NCBI GenBank assembly: GCA_947561715.1
Contig: OX387201.1
Coordinates: forward strand, 9,810,001-9,874,000
DNA: 64,000 nt
Reading direction: 5' to 3'
Source of the DNA: Ascidia mentula
Taxonomy: Eukaryota; Chordata; Ascidiacea; Phlebobranchia; Ascidiidae
The translations under genes were made by a program, and so were the position numbers. The notes below the pieces were generated by a model. That model was not told the origin of the DNA. It made no database searches and saw nothing but the letters and a program-made list of their open reading frames with translations. The stretch's first letter is position 1, and the number at the start of each line of letters is the position of its first letter. Shown here piece by piece: positions 61,059 through 64,000 of the stretch.

Positions 61059-62447
61059 CCGAAAACTGCAGCAGCAGTAGATGCAGTTTAATATGTCGCG
61101 CTAAACCATACAAGCCATTCCGCAAAGCCAGTCCACTTCTTTGACTTTGAACTTGAAGGAAAACCTCTGCAATCCACGGTGGCGTTTAGTGTCGATTGCC
61201 ACTCCTCAACCGTAGCCACATTTTCCGCACTGACGTCAGCACTCGTGGAGCGCATTTGTCGCGAGGCTTTCAAGGGCAGGTCGTTAGCGGGCTTTTCATT
61301 AGTTGTTGATTTGACACGGCAAGAAGTTTACCAAAGGGTGCTTGGCTACGAGGCTATCTTCACGCAACTTCAAACGGCTCCGCTTGGTGATAGTCGTGTG
61401 GTGACACAGACAAAACACCTCTTCGCCCGCTTGAAGGAAATAGAAGGACAAGTATGGGCAAGGTTAAGAGGTTTCACCCCTGAACGTGCTCATAGTGGGA
61501 GCTGGTCCTCTTACAATCCTCTGGGATTGGGTTATTGTCACGCGCCGTCCACATTTCTAAACTTGTTTGGTCCAAACACTTTTTGTAGCAGATATAATCA
61601 TTCGGTCTAGAATAACCGGGTTACAAAACAGTTTTGGAAGCAGATCACAAAAATTGATTATATGCGCTTACGGCCAAATATATAACCAATAAAGTAGTGT
61701 TGCTACCACCAACACACAAGAAAAAATATCTTGTTTATGTCAAATGAAATATAAAAAAAAACTTATTATTAACCATGAGTTTGATTAAAATGGAATTTAA
61801 AACATAAAATAATAGGGACCGGCTAATATTTTCAACCGTAAGTTTGAAAAACAATCAATGCATATGTAATTGTAAACCCAGAGTTCGGTATTTCCATACA
61901 GCGTCAGCTCGGCCAATTTTAACGCTTAACTCATATCTCATACAAAGAAGACATAAGAAGTTTCTTGTCGAAATAAACTGGGATCACAACTTTTGCCGTT
62001 GACGTGCAAGAATCCATTTCAGAGAAAGTTTGAAGTCAGTTTCCAAAAATATTGGACTGAGTGCATATCAAACGGCCAACGCATCATAGTGTGATGGGTT
62101 AAGTGGATCTATTTTATGCATGGGTAATTTTTCGTGTCATCAGTGTCATCCACATTTGCTAAGAAGTGGCATTATTTCCAGCAGCAGTATGTAACACGAA
62201 CCCACATCAAAGCTACCCCGCAAACCCCAACCTATTGAAAGTGCCGCCGGGCGAGGGAAAATCACAGGGTAATTACCGGGGGCAACCAGGTGCCCCAAAT
62301 TGAATTCAATTGTCGTCCCACGCTTAGATCTAATATTTAGAAAGTGACGTCATATATAGGACAGTTGGTTGACCGTGTTTGGTCAATCAGTTCTGCGTAA
62401 ATAAAACGACTTGCAAATTTTTGTGATCATTCACGCTGTTGCATAAG
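61059..62447. other. divergent intergenic region
   Basis: Separates receptor copy 3 (minus) from the LU/FN3 gene (plus). A GC-richer stretch at 61090-61600 has a 143-aa plus-strand open frame (61179-61610) with no recognised domain; it may be chance or an unrecognised exon. The right end holds the CRE/TATA promoter described separately. Confidence 0.45.
62345..62359 (+). promoter_or_regulatory. perfect CRE palindrome abutting a TATA box
   Basis: TGACGTCA (62345-62352) is followed at once by TATATAG (62353-62359), about 90 nt before the ATG at 62448. Transcription would start near 62385. TGACGTCA binds CREB/ATF bZIP factors. Confidence 0.6.
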
Positions 62448-64000
62448 ATGGAAGGTAGTGTTCTTAGTGTTGTTCTTCCTTTGGTTGCACTCTGGATGAG
62501 AGCAGGTACGTTGGAATAGTATGTGAATTAGTGTTAGCTTTTCCAGTAACCAAGTAAGTAAAAATATTGTTAGCAGATAGCAATACAAACCTATTTTTAA
62601 TGAGAAGTGAAATTTCAGTTGCACAGTGGTTCTGGGATATATGCCCAATTGTAGAAGGACAATTTCAGACATGTTGCTTTACTTAATAGCCCAATCCCTT
62701 TTTAGCAAATTTTGACCTTGCCAATTTACCGCGTGCCCTTGATGCAAAGCACGACACGTTATTACATAAAAAAATAGCTTTTGTATACAGATGCACAGGT
62801 TTGCCAAATCTGCAGCTCCCGGTTCCTCACAGACAATTGCGACCTATTTTTACCTTGTCCGGTGGGTGCGAGATGTTACTCGTTGACTTGGCTAAGGGAT
62901 GGAATCAGATATTGTAAGTCACAAGCTGTCGGTGTATTTAATTATCTCCCGATGGCGCCCACCTACATTTGCCACAGCCGATCTGAGCGTTTACATCCGT
63001 AAAAACTGCCCAAGGCTCGTAATTAAATAAGTAGTTTCGGAGGTTATGACGACACAATTGTCTGCAGTAAATGGGGAAATTTTAGTATATTCTTAATATT
63101 ATCGTTTGCCACTTTTAGCAAAGCATCATGGCAAGATTTTTCCGAACAAATTGTTTTTAATTCACCCATTTTTGAATCGTCGCGCTCGTTTATATTCTTA
63201 CTACCCTAATAAGTTATTTTAAAATGGTGCTAAAAAATTTCGCAATGTTTTTCAAGTGGAACGTTGGTTTGAAACTGACGCAATGACAAAACACGAAACC
63301 TTACCGGCGGTTATATTTGAACAGACCGGAAAGGTTGCCAGGACGCAGTATCAAATTGCCAAGAAAGCGTAGACAGATTTTGTACAAGAGACAATGCGGC
63401 TATCTGCTGTGAAGGAGATTTTTGCAACTTGCCCGATCCATATCTAACCTGGAGTAAGTCTTATATTCAAAAACCACAAGTAAAGCGTATTTGACTTTGA
63501 ATGCGTTGTGTGTTGATAATTAGGACCCAACAGTCCAAAGAATGTGATTTTAAAGAGCGTGGGTTCGAGGCATGCGGTCCTGGGTTGGGACTTACAGTGT
63601 AATGGAGAATACACTTACCAAGTGGAGTATAGACGACAGGGAAGCACTTCAATGTTTGTTAACGACATCAGCGGACAAGAGGTCAGTAACCACGTAAAAC
63701 TTGAAATTCGATAATGTTTGTTTGTTGATTTGGGATGTCACCAAGTGCAGGCTTACTTGCAAAAGCACGATTTTTTTTGTAACAGTTGAATTGAAGGAAG
63801 GTAAATTTACATTAAACAAAAATTCGCGTCAACAGTGCACAAGTAATGCAATCATGTCGATTGAAACACTGACGTATCATTATCCATAGGCGACCATATC
63901 CGGTCTTGATGCGGGAGCCTCGTATGATTTCGATGTGAGATCGGTTTACGACGGGTTGCACAGTTTACCCACCAACCTCACCCAAGTAATCACCAACCAT
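62448..64000 (+). CDS. Ly6/uPAR-like (LU) plus fibronectin III protein, 5' part only
   Basis: Exons 62448-62505, 62791-62913, 63325-63453, 63524-63681 and 63890 to beyond the window; phases join throughout. Signal peptide (MEGSVLSVVLPLVALWMRA). Exons 2-3 encode a Cys-rich module opening VCQICSS and closing CCEGDFCN, the typical ends of a three-finger LU domain. Exons 4-5 begin a fibronectin type III domain (PNSPKNVILKSVGSRHAVLGW ... ISGLDAGASYDFDVRSV). Probably a secreted or membrane receptor-like protein. The 3' part, and so membrane anchoring, is outside the window. The frame stays open to base 64000. Confidence 0.75.

Noticed and set aside
61179..61610. 143-aa plus-strand frame between receptor copy 3 and the LU/FN3 gene
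   Set aside because: No family resemblance, no signal peptide or repeat, and no splice partners; left as unexplained intergenic sequence.

Overview
This is an AT-rich, intron-containing animal genome segment. Gene content (CHD1, PIGW, monoglyceride lipase, an adhesion GPCR, CUB/EGF/sushi receptors), short introns, compact spacing and a likely operon-like gene pair point to an ascidian tunicate such as Ciona. The species assignment is an inference. All multi-exon models were built by hand from splice sites, reading phase and family conservation; phases join consistently in every model except where a break is noted.

Left end (1-17 kb). A monoglyceride lipase gene (minus, 8 exons, 1082-3164) lies 161 bp downstream of an intronless PIGW gene on the same strand, as in a tunicate operon. 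Next on the plus strand come a small Cys-rich protein with an N-terminal acylation signature (6788-7343) and a tandem family of two-membrane-span proteins with PPxY-type tails (8300-9212, a truncated copy at 10390-10704, 14782-16246). A decayed PIF/Harbinger transposon (11620-13430) lies inside this family's duplicated segment.

Centre (17-42 kb). One large gene, CHD1 (minus), fills this part with 37 coding exons in the long form. Two alternative 3' terminal routes are both in frame, and the proximal one has its own AATAAA. The 5.9-kb intron 12 holds a complete gene on the opposite strand: an adhesion GPCR with a C-type-lectin-like N-terminus and a GPS/7TM C-terminus, interrupted in this sequence by one apparent 1-nt frameshift. 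Intron 20 holds a tRNA-like Pol III element and a 26-bp-arm hairpin.

Right end (44-64 kb). Three tandem minus-strand paralogues encode type I membrane receptors: signal peptide, CUB, 3 or 4 EGF-like domains, one sushi/CCP domain, a transmembrane helix and a short divergent tail. Intron phases are identical between copies. The middle copy adds a Tyr/Gly/Asn-repeat segment before its CUB domain. Divergently oriented after them is the start of a fourth secreted or membrane gene (Ly6/uPAR-like plus FN3), with a perfect CRE palindrome abutting a TATA box; it runs off the window. Receptor-like genes make up most of this end, so surface recognition or immunity is a reasonable but unproven theme. Several perfect fold-back repeats sit in introns, one family occurring twice, 53 kb apart.
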